Positions 9,449 to 17,656 of a DNA stretch of 41,782 nucleotides are shown here, piece after piece; position 1 is the stretch's first letter, and every line of letters starts with the position of its first letter. Both the position numbers and the translations under genes were made by a program. The notes below the pieces were generated by a model. It did not search any database. It worked only from the letters and a program-made list of their open reading frames with translations, and had not been told where the DNA came from. This DNA comes from an uncultured Alistipes sp. (lineage in GTDB: Bacteria > Bacteroidota > Bacteroidia > Bacteroidales > Rikenellaceae): positions 1-41,782 of the forward strand of contig CALUOX010000011.1 of NCBI GenBank assembly GCA_944322375.1. The letters are read 5' to 3'.

Positions 9449-10835
9449 TCTGTTGCGCGGAATCCTGCTGTTCGGTCTTGCGGTTCTCTGTGCCTCCTGC
9501 ATGGTGGGGCGTCGCCAGATGAAGAGTCCCGAATTGAATCTGCCGGACGAGATCGTCCCCGGAAAGGGCGATTCGCTGGCTCTGGCCGACATGGCCTGGT
9601 GGAACGTCTATACCGACTCGACACTCACGGCGCTGATCGAACGCACGTTGGCCTACAACAAGGATCTGCTGATGGCTTCGGCGCGCGTGCGGCGCATGCA
9701 GGCGCTGAAACGGATTGCCCGGGCCGATCAGCTGCCCTCGCTGACGGGTGCGCTCTATGCCGATACGGAGCACAACGATTACAAGGGTACTCCCGCGACG
9801 GACGATCCCGAAATCGGCGCCAAGGTGCAGCTCTCCTGGGAACTGGATCTGTGGGGCAATCTGCGGTGGGCGAACCGGCAGGCGTTGGCCGAGTACCTTG
9901 CGACGGTCGAAGCGCAGCGGGCCATGCAGATGACGCTTGTCGCGGAGGTGGCGACGGCCTATTACGAACTGGTCGCCCTGGATCAGGAGCTGGCGATCGT
10001 ACGGCGCACGCTGGCGACGCGCAAGGAGGGTGTGCGTCAGGCGCGTCTGCGTTTTGAGGGAGGCTTGACCTCCGAGACGGCGCTCCAGCAGGCGAAAGTG
10101 GAGCTTGCAAGTACGGCTACGCTTATCCCGGGTCTCGAGAGCCAGATTGCACTCAAGGAGCACCAGATCGCCTTGCTGGCCGGAGAGTATCCCACGATGC
10201 GCGTCGAACGGGAGACGATGGGACTGCAGTCGCGTTTGCCGGCCGAACAACCGGTCGGACTCCCTTCGGAACTGCTCAGGCGCCGTCCCGACCTGCGGCA
10301 GAGCGAACAGGAGCTGCGTGCGGCCGAAGCGGCTCTGGGTGTGGCCTATGCCGATCGGTTCCCCCGCATTACGTTCAATCTGGTGGGCGGTTGGGAGAAC
10401 GATGATTTCGCCGGACTCTTTTCATCCCCCTTCTCCTATCTGCGGGGCGGGTTGACCTCTCCGCTCTTCTCGTTCGGCCAGAAAAAGGCCCGGCACCACG
10501 CTGCCGTGGCCGCTTGTGAGGAGGCCCGGTTGAGTTACGAACAGAAGGTGCTTGCGGCGTTCCGCGAGGTGAACGATGCGGTTGTCGCCTATCGCAATGT
10601 ACGTGCGGCGGCGTCGCTGAAACGCGATCTGCAGCAGGCGGCGCAGAAATACGTGGAGTTGGCCCAGCTGCAGTATTTCAACGGTGTGATCAATTACCTC
10701 GACGTGCTGGATGCACAGCGTAAATATTTCGATGCACAGATCGGTCTGAGCAATGCCGTGCGCGACGAGTATCTGGCTCTGGTCAATCTGTACAAGGCGC
10801 TCGGCGGCGGCTGGGGCGTCGAACGGAGCGAATGA
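9435..10835 (+). CDS. RND outer-membrane factor (TolC/OprM/NodT family lipoprotein)
   Basis: 466 residues from the ATG at 9435, which overlaps the pump gene by 14 nt. The frame is open further upstream within the pump gene, but the signal sequence MKRNNLLRGILLFGLAVLCASC fixes this start, with a probable lipidated Cys22. Two OEP repeats are visible: ALIERTLAYNKDLLMASARVRRM, followed by LSWELDLWGNLRWANRQA, and AAEAALGVAYADRFPRIT with GLTSPLFSFGQKKARHHAA. The C-terminal helical part contains YFNGVINYLDVLDAQRKYF. It forms the trimeric outer-membrane and periplasmic channel of the pump. No TetR, AraC or two-component regulator is adjacent. Confidence 0.94.
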   Translation: MKRNNLLRGILLFGLAVLCASCMVGRRQMKSPELNLPDEIVPGKGDSLALADMAWWNVYTDSTLTALIERTLAYNKDLLMASARVRRMQALKRIARADQLPSLTGALYADTEHNDYKGTPATDDPEIGAKVQLSWELDLWGNLRWANRQALAEYLATVEAQRAMQMTLVAEVATAYYELVALDQELAIVRRTLATRKEGVRQARLRFEGGLTSETALQQAKVELASTATLIPGLESQIALKEHQIALLAGEYPTMRVERETMGLQSRLPAEQPVGLPSELLRRRPDLRQSEQELRAAEAALGVAYADRFPRITFNLVGGWENDDFAGLFSSPFSYLRGGLTSPLFSFGQKKARHHAAVAACEEARLSYEQKVLAAFREVNDAVVAYRNVRAAASLKRDLQQAAQKYVELAQLQYFNGVINYLDVLDAQRKYFDAQIGLSNAVRDEYLALVNLYKALGGGWGVERSE

Positions 10836-10847
10836 GCGGGCATGCGC

Positions 10848-10899
10848 AGGAGACGAGGAGGCCGCCTTCCGTAAAGGGAAGGCGGCCTCCTCGTCTCCT
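10848..10899. terminator. 23-bp perfect hairpin between convergent genes (bidirectional terminator)
   Basis: Arms 10848-10870 and 10877-10899 are perfectly complementary over 23 bp around the loop GTAAAG. The hairpin sits 12 nt after the outer-membrane-factor stop and 18 nt from the stop of the convergent phosphodiesterase gene. There is no long T-run on either side. Confidence 0.75.
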
Positions 10900-10917
10900 T
10901 GGGATGATGTCAGCCGT

Positions 10918-12798
10918 TTATTCGGCCGAAACAAAGGTCTTGGTCAGCAACTCCTTGAGTGTGCGGGGATAATTGGTCGTGACGAAGTCGATGTTCAGGG
11001 CGATACATTTCATCATGTCCGTTTCGGCATTGACCGTCCATGTATTGATGACCATCCCGTTGTCATGTGCTTCGCGGATCCAGTCCGGCCGTACGGAGAT
11101 GATCGAATAGTTGTAGGCGATGCTCCTGATGCCGTCTTTCTGTACGGTGGCAGGAGCCTGGTCGCCGTTGAGGTATCCCACCGTTGCGTCGGGCAGCGCC
11201 GCAACGAGCCGTTTGCAGGTGGCATAGTCAAAACATACATACTCTACACGGTCGGTAAGTCCCGCCTGTTTGACCAGTGCGACAACCGCATCCGCTGCGC
11301 GTTCATTGTTGGCGGCGGAACTGTGCCGTTTAATCTCGACGATCAATTTCGTTGTCGTACTCTTGGCCGCCTGTTCGAGGAAATCATCAAGTGTAGGCAC
11401 TTTTTCGCCGTTGCTGAGCGTGAGATTCTTGATCTGGTCGTAGGTGGAGTTCTCGATAACATGGCTGTCTCCCTCGAATGTCTTGTCGTGATTGACGACC
11501 AGACGGCCGTCGGACGTAATCCATACATCGAGTTCGGAACCATAGACTCCCAGCTCTTGGGCCGCAGCCAGTGCTTCAACGGAATTTTCAGGTGCACCTT
11601 CGGTGTGGAATCCCCGATGTGCAATCACGCGGGGTTTTGTGAGCTGTACGGGATTTTCGGTGAATGTGAATTCTGCAATGCCCAACGGATACTGAGCCTG
11701 TCCGCGCAGCAGGACCATACGGTACCTGTCGGAGCTGAATGAATCGGGAATACGCACGGAGACCGATTCCGAAGAGACGGTCGTGTCGAGCGTGTACGAC
11801 CGGTCGGAGACGGTCAGCGATTCGAACTTGATTTTGTCGCCCGAAGCGAACCCTTTCCCGTAGAGCGTATATCGATAGTTGCTGCTTACTTCGCAGCTGG
11901 GCAGGAAAAGCAGACCGCTGATCTCGACCGAACAGGGATTTTGGGTGCGCTTCACTTTATTCCACAATGCGCTGACTTCGGATGCGGTCAGCGGGGCGTC
12001 GTAAATGCGGGCAATGGCTACATCGCCTTTCCATGCGCTCTGTCCCGATGTGGGGCTGGCATCGACGCCTATGCCGAACCAGTAACTCGTGGTCTTGGAG
12101 GGATAGACGAAATTGCCGGGGGCGTCCATTGTCCCCTTCAGTTCGCCATCGACATAGATGTAGGTCTTTCCCTCCTGCTTGTTCCAGACGCCGACGGCGT
12201 GGTAGTAACGTCCGGCTTCGGGCGTGATGCCGCTCTTTGTCCATATGTAATTCGACTTGCCCGTTGTGCTGACATTGGGCAGGAAGGTCAGCTCCGTACC
12301 CCGTTCGGCCTTCGAAATGAGAAAGCCGGTGCCGCCCGATGACATCGAACTGAGCATCTTCCATTCAACCGTACCGTCCGACTCGGAATCGACCTTGAAA
12401 AGAACTTCGAGCGAATGCCCGTCGGCCAGCCCGTTGATGAACTTCTGGTTGGCGGAATAGTCGGCTTTGAAGTACCCCTCGTTGACTGATGAGCCCGGCG
12501 TATGGCTGAAATGGGCGACATATTGCTGGTAGGTGTCATTATAGTAGGTCATCATGGCTGTGCCGGAGAGTGTCTCTACGGGGATTTTCGCCGCCGAGAC
12601 ATCTTTGGCTGTCCCGTCATTGTGGAAGACGATGTCGAGCAGATCGGCTTCCGGTGCCGGTGCGCTGCTCTCTTGCGGGGGAATGTATTCGGGAGGAGTG
12701 TCTTCATCTTTGCTGCAGGAGATGCAGCATGCGATTGAACAGAGCAACACAAATACGGCCGGCAGTGCTTTTCTGCAAATAATAGGATGATTTTTCAT
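10918..12798 (-). CDS. Surface lipoprotein: LamG-like domain, Ig/TIG-like segment, glycerophosphodiester phosphodiesterase
   Basis: 626 residues from ATG 12798-12796; the frame runs further upstream into pdxB antisense, but the signal peptide MKNHPIICRKALPAVFVLL fixes the start. Cys28 is followed by SKDED, an acidic stretch resembling the Bacteroidetes lipoprotein export signal, so surface exposure is likely. Residues about 50-290 look like a concanavalin/LamG domain (YHAVGVWNKQEGKTYIYVDGEL, then GDVAIARIYDAPLTASEVSALW). About 295-370 is an Ig/TIG-like segment (YTLYGKGFASGDKIKFES). The C-terminus is a GDPD TIM barrel: VIAHRGFHTEGAPENS, ELDVWITSDGRLVVNHD, and KLIVEIKR carry the catalytic His and metal-binding acidic residues. 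The family hydrolyses glycerophosphodiesters to glycerol-3-phosphate and an alcohol. The LamG part may bind a glycan or cell surface; that is inference. Confidence 0.88.
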   Translation of the reverse strand: MKNHPIICRKALPAVFVLLCSIACCISCSKDEDTPPEYIPPQESSAPAPEADLLDIVFHNDGTAKDVSAAKIPVETLSGTAMMTYYNDTYQQYVAHFSHTPGSSVNEGYFKADYSANQKFINGLADGHSLEVLFKVDSESDGTVEWKMLSSMSSGGTGFLISKAERGTELTFLPNVSTTGKSNYIWTKSGITPEAGRYYHAVGVWNKQEGKTYIYVDGELKGTMDAPGNFVYPSKTTSYWFGIGVDASPTSGQSAWKGDVAIARIYDAPLTASEVSALWNKVKRTQNPCSVEISGLLFLPSCEVSSNYRYTLYGKGFASGDKIKFESLTVSDRSYTLDTTVSSESVSVRIPDSFSSDRYRMVLLRGQAQYPLGIAEFTFTENPVQLTKPRVIAHRGFHTEGAPENSVEALAAAQELGVYGSELDVWITSDGRLVVNHDKTFEGDSHVIENSTYDQIKNLTLSNGEKVPTLDDFLEQAAKSTTTKLIVEIKRHSSAANNERAADAVVALVKQAGLTDRVEYVCFDYATCKRLVAALPDATVGYLNGDQAPATVQKDGIRSIAYNYSIISVRPDWIREAHDNGMVINTWTVNAETDMMKCIALNIDFVTTNYPRTLKELLTKTFVSAE

Positions 12799-13138
12799 AG
12801 TAAATAGTTTAGGGGAATGTATAAATTCATACAAAAATAGATAATGGAGCTGAATAACCCAAACAGCGGGAAGCCTATTTTCAGCAGGTGCCCTTTGTCT
12901 TATATGTTCCGTACTCCGTTTGCGGTGCGGTGCGTGGGAGCGGGCGGTCTTCTCTTTTCGGCCTGTTTTGCGACGGCCGCCGTGCGGGTCCGCACCTCTT
13001 GAAGCAGGACGCACCGTGCCGCTGTGAGTTCCGGCAGGCGGCCCGGATACGGTATGCGGCATACACGTCGTGCGGATTGTGTCCGCAGCGAGCCTGTTGA
13101 ATGGGTAAAGTGTAGATCGGGGATGAAAGCCGGCACTT
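12799..13138. other. 340-bp spacer between the phosphodiesterase gene and pdxB
   Basis: Apart from the -7 element at 12832-12839 and an AT-rich first 60 bp, I see no gene, repeat or RNA structure of note. A short palindrome GTGCGG-GT-CCGCAC lies at 12982-12995. Short open frames on both strands look like random GC-rich reading frames. Confidence 0.5.
12832..12839 (-). promoter_or_regulatory. Bacteroidetes -7 element for the phosphodiesterase lipoprotein gene
   Basis: On the minus strand this reads TATTTTTG (TAnnTTTG), 33 nt before the ATG at 12798. Confidence 0.6.
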
Positions 13139-14131
13139 TCAGAAGTACTCCTGCCGGTAGGCATAACCGTTGCGCAGCTCCTCGAAACGTTCGGGATGCT
13201 TTTTGAGCGTCGCGCTCTCTGCCGCGATGTCGTAATGCGAGCCGATCGTGGCCGACAGCTCTTCCCAGGTGATCGGACGCGGGGCCGAAGGCCGGACGTC
13301 CGGATACCACTCCGTGAGCGACAGCCCGAAGTGGCGGGCGAGGGCCTGTACGGCTGCGGCCGTCGCATTGGCCTTGCCCTGTGCCGAGTATCCGGCGATG
13401 TGGGGGGTTGCGAGGAGTGCGCCGGCAAGCAGCTGCCGGTCGATGTCGGGTTCGTGCTCCCATACGTCGAGGACGTAGGGGTGTCCGCTGTGCAGAAGCG
13501 CTTCGCCGTCAACGACCTCACCGCGCGAGGCGTTAATGACAAGGGCGTCGGGTTTCATCTCGCTGAAGAGCGATGTGTCGGCCATGTGGAAGGTCGTGGC
13601 GTCGAGCGGCGTGTGGAAGGTCACCAGATCGCTCTGCCGGACCAGTGCCGCAAGGGAGATGAAGTCGCCGCCTTCGCGGGCGGCACGGGGCGGATCGCAG
13701 GCAACGACGCGGAATCCCCATGCGGCGGCATATTGGCGGACCAGTTCGCCGACATGCCCCGCCCCGACTATGCCCAGACTCTTCTCCGGAGGGTTCCAGC
13801 CGCCCTGTACGGCAAGATGGTGCAGGACGGCACCCATCCATTGCAGCACACCCCGTGCATTGCATCCGGCCGCCGTCGCGACGCCGATGCGGCGTTCCCG
13901 ACAATAGTCCAGATCGATATGGTCGAACCCGATGGTCGCCGTGGCGATGAACCGCACGCGGGAACCGTCGAGCAGTGCCGCATCGCAGCGGGTGCGGGTG
14001 CGGATGACCAGTGCATCGGCATCGTGTACGTCGCCTGGAGCGATCGCCCGTCCCGGAAGATAGACCGTTTCGGCGTAAGGTTCAAGCACCCCGCGCAGAT
14101 AAGGTATGGCTTCGTCGATGATGATTTTCAC
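13139..14131 (-). CDS. pdxB: Erythronate-4-phosphate dehydrogenase
   Basis: 330 residues. The N-terminus MKIIIDEAIPYLRGVLEPYAETVYLPGR and the segment FIATATIGFDHID, followed by AAGCNARGV, are characteristic of PdxB. The NAD-binding motif is GIVGAGHVGELV, and VVACDPPRAAREGGDF, TFHTPL, LVINASRGEVVDGEAL, LDVWEHEPDID and TPHIAGYSAQGKANAT follow, with the catalytic Arg, Glu and His of the 2-hydroxyacid dehydrogenase fold. It oxidises 4-phospho-erythronate in the DXP-dependent pyridoxal phosphate pathway. It is shorter than E. coli PdxB (about 378) because the C-terminal dimerisation part is reduced. It has its own promoter, back to back with that of the ureohydrolase operon. Confidence 0.93.
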   Translation of the reverse strand: MKIIIDEAIPYLRGVLEPYAETVYLPGRAIAPGDVHDADALVIRTRTRCDAALLDGSRVRFIATATIGFDHIDLDYCRERRIGVATAAGCNARGVLQWMGAVLHHLAVQGGWNPPEKSLGIVGAGHVGELVRQYAAAWGFRVVACDPPRAAREGGDFISLAALVRQSDLVTFHTPLDATTFHMADTSLFSEMKPDALVINASRGEVVDGEALLHSGHPYVLDVWEHEPDIDRQLLAGALLATPHIAGYSAQGKANATAAAVQALARHFGLSLTEWYPDVRPSAPRPITWEELSATIGSHYDIAAESATLKKHPERFEELRNGYAYRQEYF

Positions 14132-14155
14132 TTTCCGCGTGCGTTAAGTCTTCGG

Positions 14156-14163
14156 CAAAGGTA
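14156..14163 (-). promoter_or_regulatory. Bacteroidetes -7 element for pdxB
   Basis: TACCTTTG on the minus strand, 24 nt before the pdxB ATG. Only 20 bp separate it from the divergent element at 14184-14191. Confidence 0.65.
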
Positions 14164-14183
14164 AGTAAATTTGGAGAATTTCG

Positions 14184-14191
14184 TATCTTTG
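14184..14191 (+). promoter_or_regulatory. Bacteroidetes -7 element for the ureohydrolase-nhaA operon
   Basis: TATCTTTG on the plus strand. The first start codon is 164 nt downstream, so the transcript would carry an unusually long 5' leader. Confidence 0.6.
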
Positions 14192-14355
14192 TCCCGCGAT
14201 CCGGCCTCTTGCCCTGCATGAAAAGGCCGCTCGATGGAAATGGCTGCTCTGCGCTTCGTCCGCTCTCCCGAACCGTCGGGTCGGGCCGGCCGATTCCGGA
14301 TACGGCAAATGGTACGGAGCTTGCAGACGGGAAATCATAAGATGCGCATGAAGCT

Positions 14356-15396
14356 ATGAATACGATCGATGTTTTCGATCCCAATGGAGTGGGGGTGGAC
14401 AACGGGGCCTATTTCGGATTGCCGTTCACGACCGATGAGGCGCGGCTGATACTCATATCGGCACCGTGGGATGTTACGGTCTCCTATGGCTCGGGTACGG
14501 CCGATGCCCCCGATGCGATCATCGAGGCCTCGACCCAGCTCGATCTCTTTGACGAATCGGCTCCCGATGCGTGGCGCCGTGGCATTGCAACCGCCGATAT
14601 CGACTATACGCTGCTGGAGCGTTCGCGCCGCCTGCGGGCCGATGCGGAGCGGGTGATCGCCCGTCTCGAGGACGGAGAACCGGTCGAGAACGATTCGGTG
14701 GCCCGCCGGCTCCGCCGTATCAACGAAGGCTGCCGCGAAATGAACGAGGCCGTCCGCACCCAGGCGCGGACATGGCTGCAGCAGGGAAAGATCGTGGGAC
14801 TGGTCGGCGGCGACCATTCGACGCCTTACGGATTGATCCGCGCCCTTGGCGAGCGCGGCGGAACATTCGGAATCCTTCATGTCGATGCCCACTGCGACCT
14901 GCGGGCGGCCTACGAAGGATTCGAATATTCCCACGCTTCGATCATGTACAACGTGCTGCGTGACGTGCCGCAGGTCGAACGAATTGTCGAGGTCGGTGTC
15001 CGCGACTTCTGCGATGCGGAGGCCGAACTGGCCCGCACGTCGGAACGAATCGAGATGTTCAGCGACGCCATGCTCTCGGCGGCGCTCTTCGAAGGTGAAA
15101 CGTGGGGAGCGCTCTGCCGGCGGATTGTCGCCCGGCTGCCGCAACTCGTCTATGTGAGTTTCGACATCGACGGCCTTTCGGTCGAATACTGCCCCCATAC
15201 GGGGACTCCCGTTGCCGGAGGAGTGACGTTCCGGCAGGCCGTCTATCTGCTGGAGGAGATCGTGCGGTCGGGACGCCGGATCGTGGGGTTCGATGTCGTG
15301 GAGGTTGTCTCCCGCCCCGATTGCCGGATCGACGCCTCGACCGGTGCGCGCATCCTTTACAAACTTTGCGGACTCACTTTAAAATCCGAACTATGA
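14356..15396 (+). CDS. Arginase/agmatinase-family ureohydrolase
   Basis: 346 residues. The three manganese-binding signatures are present: VGGDHSTPYG, LHVDAHCDLRAAYEG and VSFDIDGLSVEYCPHTGTPVAGG, with all metal-binding His and Asp residues. The family hydrolyses guanidino compounds such as agmatine, arginine, formiminoglutamate or guanidinobutyrate, releasing urea or formamide. The closing part (GFDVVEVVSRPD) fits the agmatinase/SpeB branch better than arginase, but substrate cannot be fixed from sequence. The protein is longer than typical agmatinases (about 300), with an extra helical segment around residues 75-135. The TGA overlaps the nhaA ATG as ATGA, so the two products are translationally coupled, linking polyamine/urea chemistry with sodium/proton exchange. 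Confidence 0.88.
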   Translation: MNTIDVFDPNGVGVDNGAYFGLPFTTDEARLILISAPWDVTVSYGSGTADAPDAIIEASTQLDLFDESAPDAWRRGIATADIDYTLLERSRRLRADAERVIARLEDGEPVENDSVARRLRRINEGCREMNEAVRTQARTWLQQGKIVGLVGGDHSTPYGLIRALGERGGTFGILHVDAHCDLRAAYEGFEYSHASIMYNVLRDVPQVERIVEVGVRDFCDAEAELARTSERIEMFSDAMLSAALFEGETWGALCRRIVARLPQLVYVSFDIDGLSVEYCPHTGTPVAGGVTFRQAVYLLEEIVRSGRRIVGFDVVEVVSRPDCRIDASTGARILYKLCGLTLKSEL

Positions 15397-16832
15397 ACGG
15401 ATTCAATACGACACATTCGGCCCGCGGATCCCTTTTCTCGCGCCACGGCTGGATACGGGCATGCCACCGCCTGGATGAACGCCGGCGGCGTTTCATGCAT
15501 GTGCCCTGGGTCGGAGGGGTCGTTCTGGTCGCGTGTGTGGCGGCAGCCATGCTGCTGGCCAATCTCCCTTGGACGGCGGAGCTTTATGAAAAACTGTTGC
15601 ACACCGATCTGTCCTTGCTCGTCCGGACGCCCGACGGCCGGATCGACCTGGCCTTCCCGCGCGGAATGAATGTCGAGAAACTGGTCAACGACGGGTTGAT
15701 GGTGATCTTCTTTTTCGTCGTGGGGCTGGAGATCAAGCGCGAAATGTACTGCGGCGAATTGTCGTCCATGCGCAAAGCCATTCTTCCCGTAATGGCTGCC
15801 GCCGGAGGCATGCTGGCTCCCGCCTTGATCTATCTGGCCTTCAATCACGGTACGGAGGCGGTCAATGGCTGGGGAATACCTACGGCAACCGATATCGCTT
15901 TTGCGGTCGGCATCCTGTCGATTGTGGGGGACCGTGTGCCGTTGTCGCTCAAGGTCTTCCTTACGGCGTTGGCCGTCGTCGATGATTTGGGCGCCATCCT
16001 GGTTATCGCCCTCTTTTATGGCGGAACCATCAAGTGGTGGTTCCTTGCGGTCGCACTGCTTATCATGGCGGGGCTCTATCTTCTCAACCGGATGGGGGAG
16101 ACACGCATCGCCGTTTTCCTCATCCCGGCCTTCGTGGTCTGGGGACTCTTCTACTATTCGGGCGTGCATGCCACGTTGTCGGGCGTCGCAATGGCAATGG
16201 TCATCCCGATGCGCCCGCGATACAGCCGCTCCTACTTCTTCCGGCAGCTGCACAATTATACCCGGTCGCTCGAATTGGCGGACAGGGGCGAAGTCCGCTT
16301 CCCCAATGCCGAGCAGCGCGAATGCCTGCACCGGATGAAGAAATTGTCGCGCGACTCGATCGGAATGAGCTACCGCATGGAAGAACTGCTCAATCCGTAT
16401 GTGACATTCCTCATCATGCCGATTTTCGCATTGGCGAATGCCGGCGTGGCGATCGATGCGGAGTATCTCGATATCTTCCACTTTTCGCCGCAAAACGGTT
16501 CGGTCGGAATGGGCGTCTTTTTCGGATTGCTCGTCGGCAAACCGTTGGGGATCTTTCTGGCCAGCTGGCTGTCCGTAAAATCGGGATTGGCCGAAATGCC
16601 GCAAGGTGCAACATGGCGCGTCCTGCTGGCCGTAGCCTGTCTGGGCGGTATCGGATTCACGATGTCTATTTTCGTCGATTCGCTGGCCTTTACGCACCCC
16701 GCCTTCATCAATCAGGGCAAGATTGCCATTCTGCTGGGGTCGCTCGCCTCGGCGGTGCTGAGCATGCTGATGATCCATCTAACGGCGCGGGGCGGATCGG
16801 AAAACGGTAATTTACAGAGAAGAGATGTGTAA
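15393..16832 (+). CDS. nhaA: Na+/H+ antiporter NhaA
   Basis: 479 residues from the ATG at 15393, which overlaps the upstream stop by 4 nt (ATGA). An upstream in-frame extension exists but lies antisense-like inside the ureohydrolase gene. Hydrophobic segments make the NhaA fold. The ion-binding residues are visible: GIPTATDIAFAVGIL with D167 and LAVVDDLGAILVIALF with D197 and D198, matching E. coli D133, D163 and D164. VVGLEIKREMYCGEL and GIGFTMSIFVDSLAF are other family signatures. It expels sodium in exchange for protons across the inner membrane. About 90 residues longer than E. coli NhaA, with an N-terminal cytoplasmic extension and a long middle loop (residues about 280-330, EVRFPNAEQRECLHRMKKL). 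Confidence 0.95.
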   Translation: MNGFNTTHSARGSLFSRHGWIRACHRLDERRRRFMHVPWVGGVVLVACVAAAMLLANLPWTAELYEKLLHTDLSLLVRTPDGRIDLAFPRGMNVEKLVNDGLMVIFFFVVGLEIKREMYCGELSSMRKAILPVMAAAGGMLAPALIYLAFNHGTEAVNGWGIPTATDIAFAVGILSIVGDRVPLSLKVFLTALAVVDDLGAILVIALFYGGTIKWWFLAVALLIMAGLYLLNRMGETRIAVFLIPAFVVWGLFYYSGVHATLSGVAMAMVIPMRPRYSRSYFFRQLHNYTRSLELADRGEVRFPNAEQRECLHRMKKLSRDSIGMSYRMEELLNPYVTFLIMPIFALANAGVAIDAEYLDIFHFSPQNGSVGMGVFFGLLVGKPLGIFLASWLSVKSGLAEMPQGATWRVLLAVACLGGIGFTMSIFVDSLAFTHPAFINQGKIAILLGSLASAVLSMLMIHLTARGGSENGNLQRRDV

Positions 16833-16835
16833 CAT

Positions 16836-17552
16836 ATGAAGCGTTGGATGTTGTTGCCGTTCATGGCGGTCTGCCTGTGGAGCGGCTGTTCGAAGAAAAG
16901 CGGCGGAGTGAAACTCCGTACCGATACGGATTCGGTAGCCTATGTGATCGGATTGAATATCGGGGCCAATCTGGTGAGGATGGATTCGACGTTGAATGCC
17001 GATGCCGTCTGCAAGGGCATGCTCGATTACATGTCGGGCCGTCAGCTGCTGTCGATGGAGGAGGCGCAGACGTTCTATCTGCGGTATGTGAATTACGCCG
17101 TGCCGGAGAAGGTCAAGGAGCAGGAGCGTCAGTTTCTGGATGATGCGACGTCGGACGGCTCCTTCCGGCGCAGCCAGAGCGGCCTGCGTTACGATATCCG
17201 TCGCGAAGGCGATCCGAAAAAGATGATCGCCTCGGACAAGGAGCGCGTGCGCATTCGTTGCAAAACGCTGCGCAGAAATGGCGAGACGGCTTATTCCTCG
17301 TATGAGCGTGGCGACACCCTCTCCACGTATGTCGATTCGTTGCCCGAAGCCCTTCGCGAGGGGCTGAAACTGATCGGTGCCGGAGGATCCGTCTATCTGT
17401 GGTCGCCCGCCGCGTTGGCCTACGGTGCTGCGGGGAACGATTCGCTGGGTGTGGGCGCCAATGAAACCCTCTATTTCGAGGCGGAACTGCTTGATGTACA
17501 GCCCGACGACCGGCCTGAAAAGCAGGAGGATGACGCGAAGTGGAAATTTTGA
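16836..17552 (+). CDS. FKBP-type lipoprotein with degenerate isomerase domain
   Basis: 238 residues; signal peptide with likely lipidated Cys18 (LWSGCSKK). The N-terminal part (DSVAYVIGLNIGANLV, residues about 32-100) is the FKBP_N dimerisation domain. The C-terminal part is FKBP-like (GLKLIGAGGSVYLWSPAALAYGAAG and ETLYFEAELLDVQ), but the usual VxYxG strand reads RIRCKTLRRNG, and the hydrophobic segment that normally includes an active-site Trp before the EGLKLI helix is altered (YVDSLPEALREG). This suggests a chaperone without strong peptidyl-prolyl isomerase activity. It follows nhaA by 3 nt, so it belongs to the ureohydrolase-nhaA operon. Cys is followed by SKKSG with no acidic stretch, so it probably faces the periplasm. 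Confidence 0.82.
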   Translation: MKRWMLLPFMAVCLWSGCSKKSGGVKLRTDTDSVAYVIGLNIGANLVRMDSTLNADAVCKGMLDYMSGRQLLSMEEAQTFYLRYVNYAVPEKVKEQERQFLDDATSDGSFRRSQSGLRYDIRREGDPKKMIASDKERVRIRCKTLRRNGETAYSSYERGDTLSTYVDSLPEALREGLKLIGAGGSVYLWSPAALAYGAAGNDSLGVGANETLYFEAELLDVQPDDRPEKQEDDAKWKF

Positions 17553-17605
17553 TAAAAATCGGTCGATTTGCGTCGGAAAGATGTACGGAATTCGATTAAT
17601 TTAGC

Positions 17606-17613
17606 TACCTTTG
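17606..17613 (+). promoter_or_regulatory. Bacteroidetes -7 element for the second FKBP gene
   Basis: TACCTTTG, 43 nt before the ATG at 17657. A small palindrome AAATCG-GT-CGATTT lies just upstream at 17556-17569. Confidence 0.6.
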
Positions 17614-17656
17614 TAGGCGTGTGTTTTTTGAAACATCATAAAATTCTTATACGGCA

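Noticed and set aside
6581..9592. 1003-codon minus-strand frame antisense to the RND pump (and similar long ones antisense to FKBP2, SusC and SusD)
   Set aside because: Entirely antisense to a certain gene, Arg/His/Asp-rich, no domains and no promoter.
12982..12995. Palindrome GTGCGG-GT-CCGCAC in the spacer beside pdxB
   Set aside because: Short, GC-only-type match expected by chance in this composition and not placed at a promoter or gene end.
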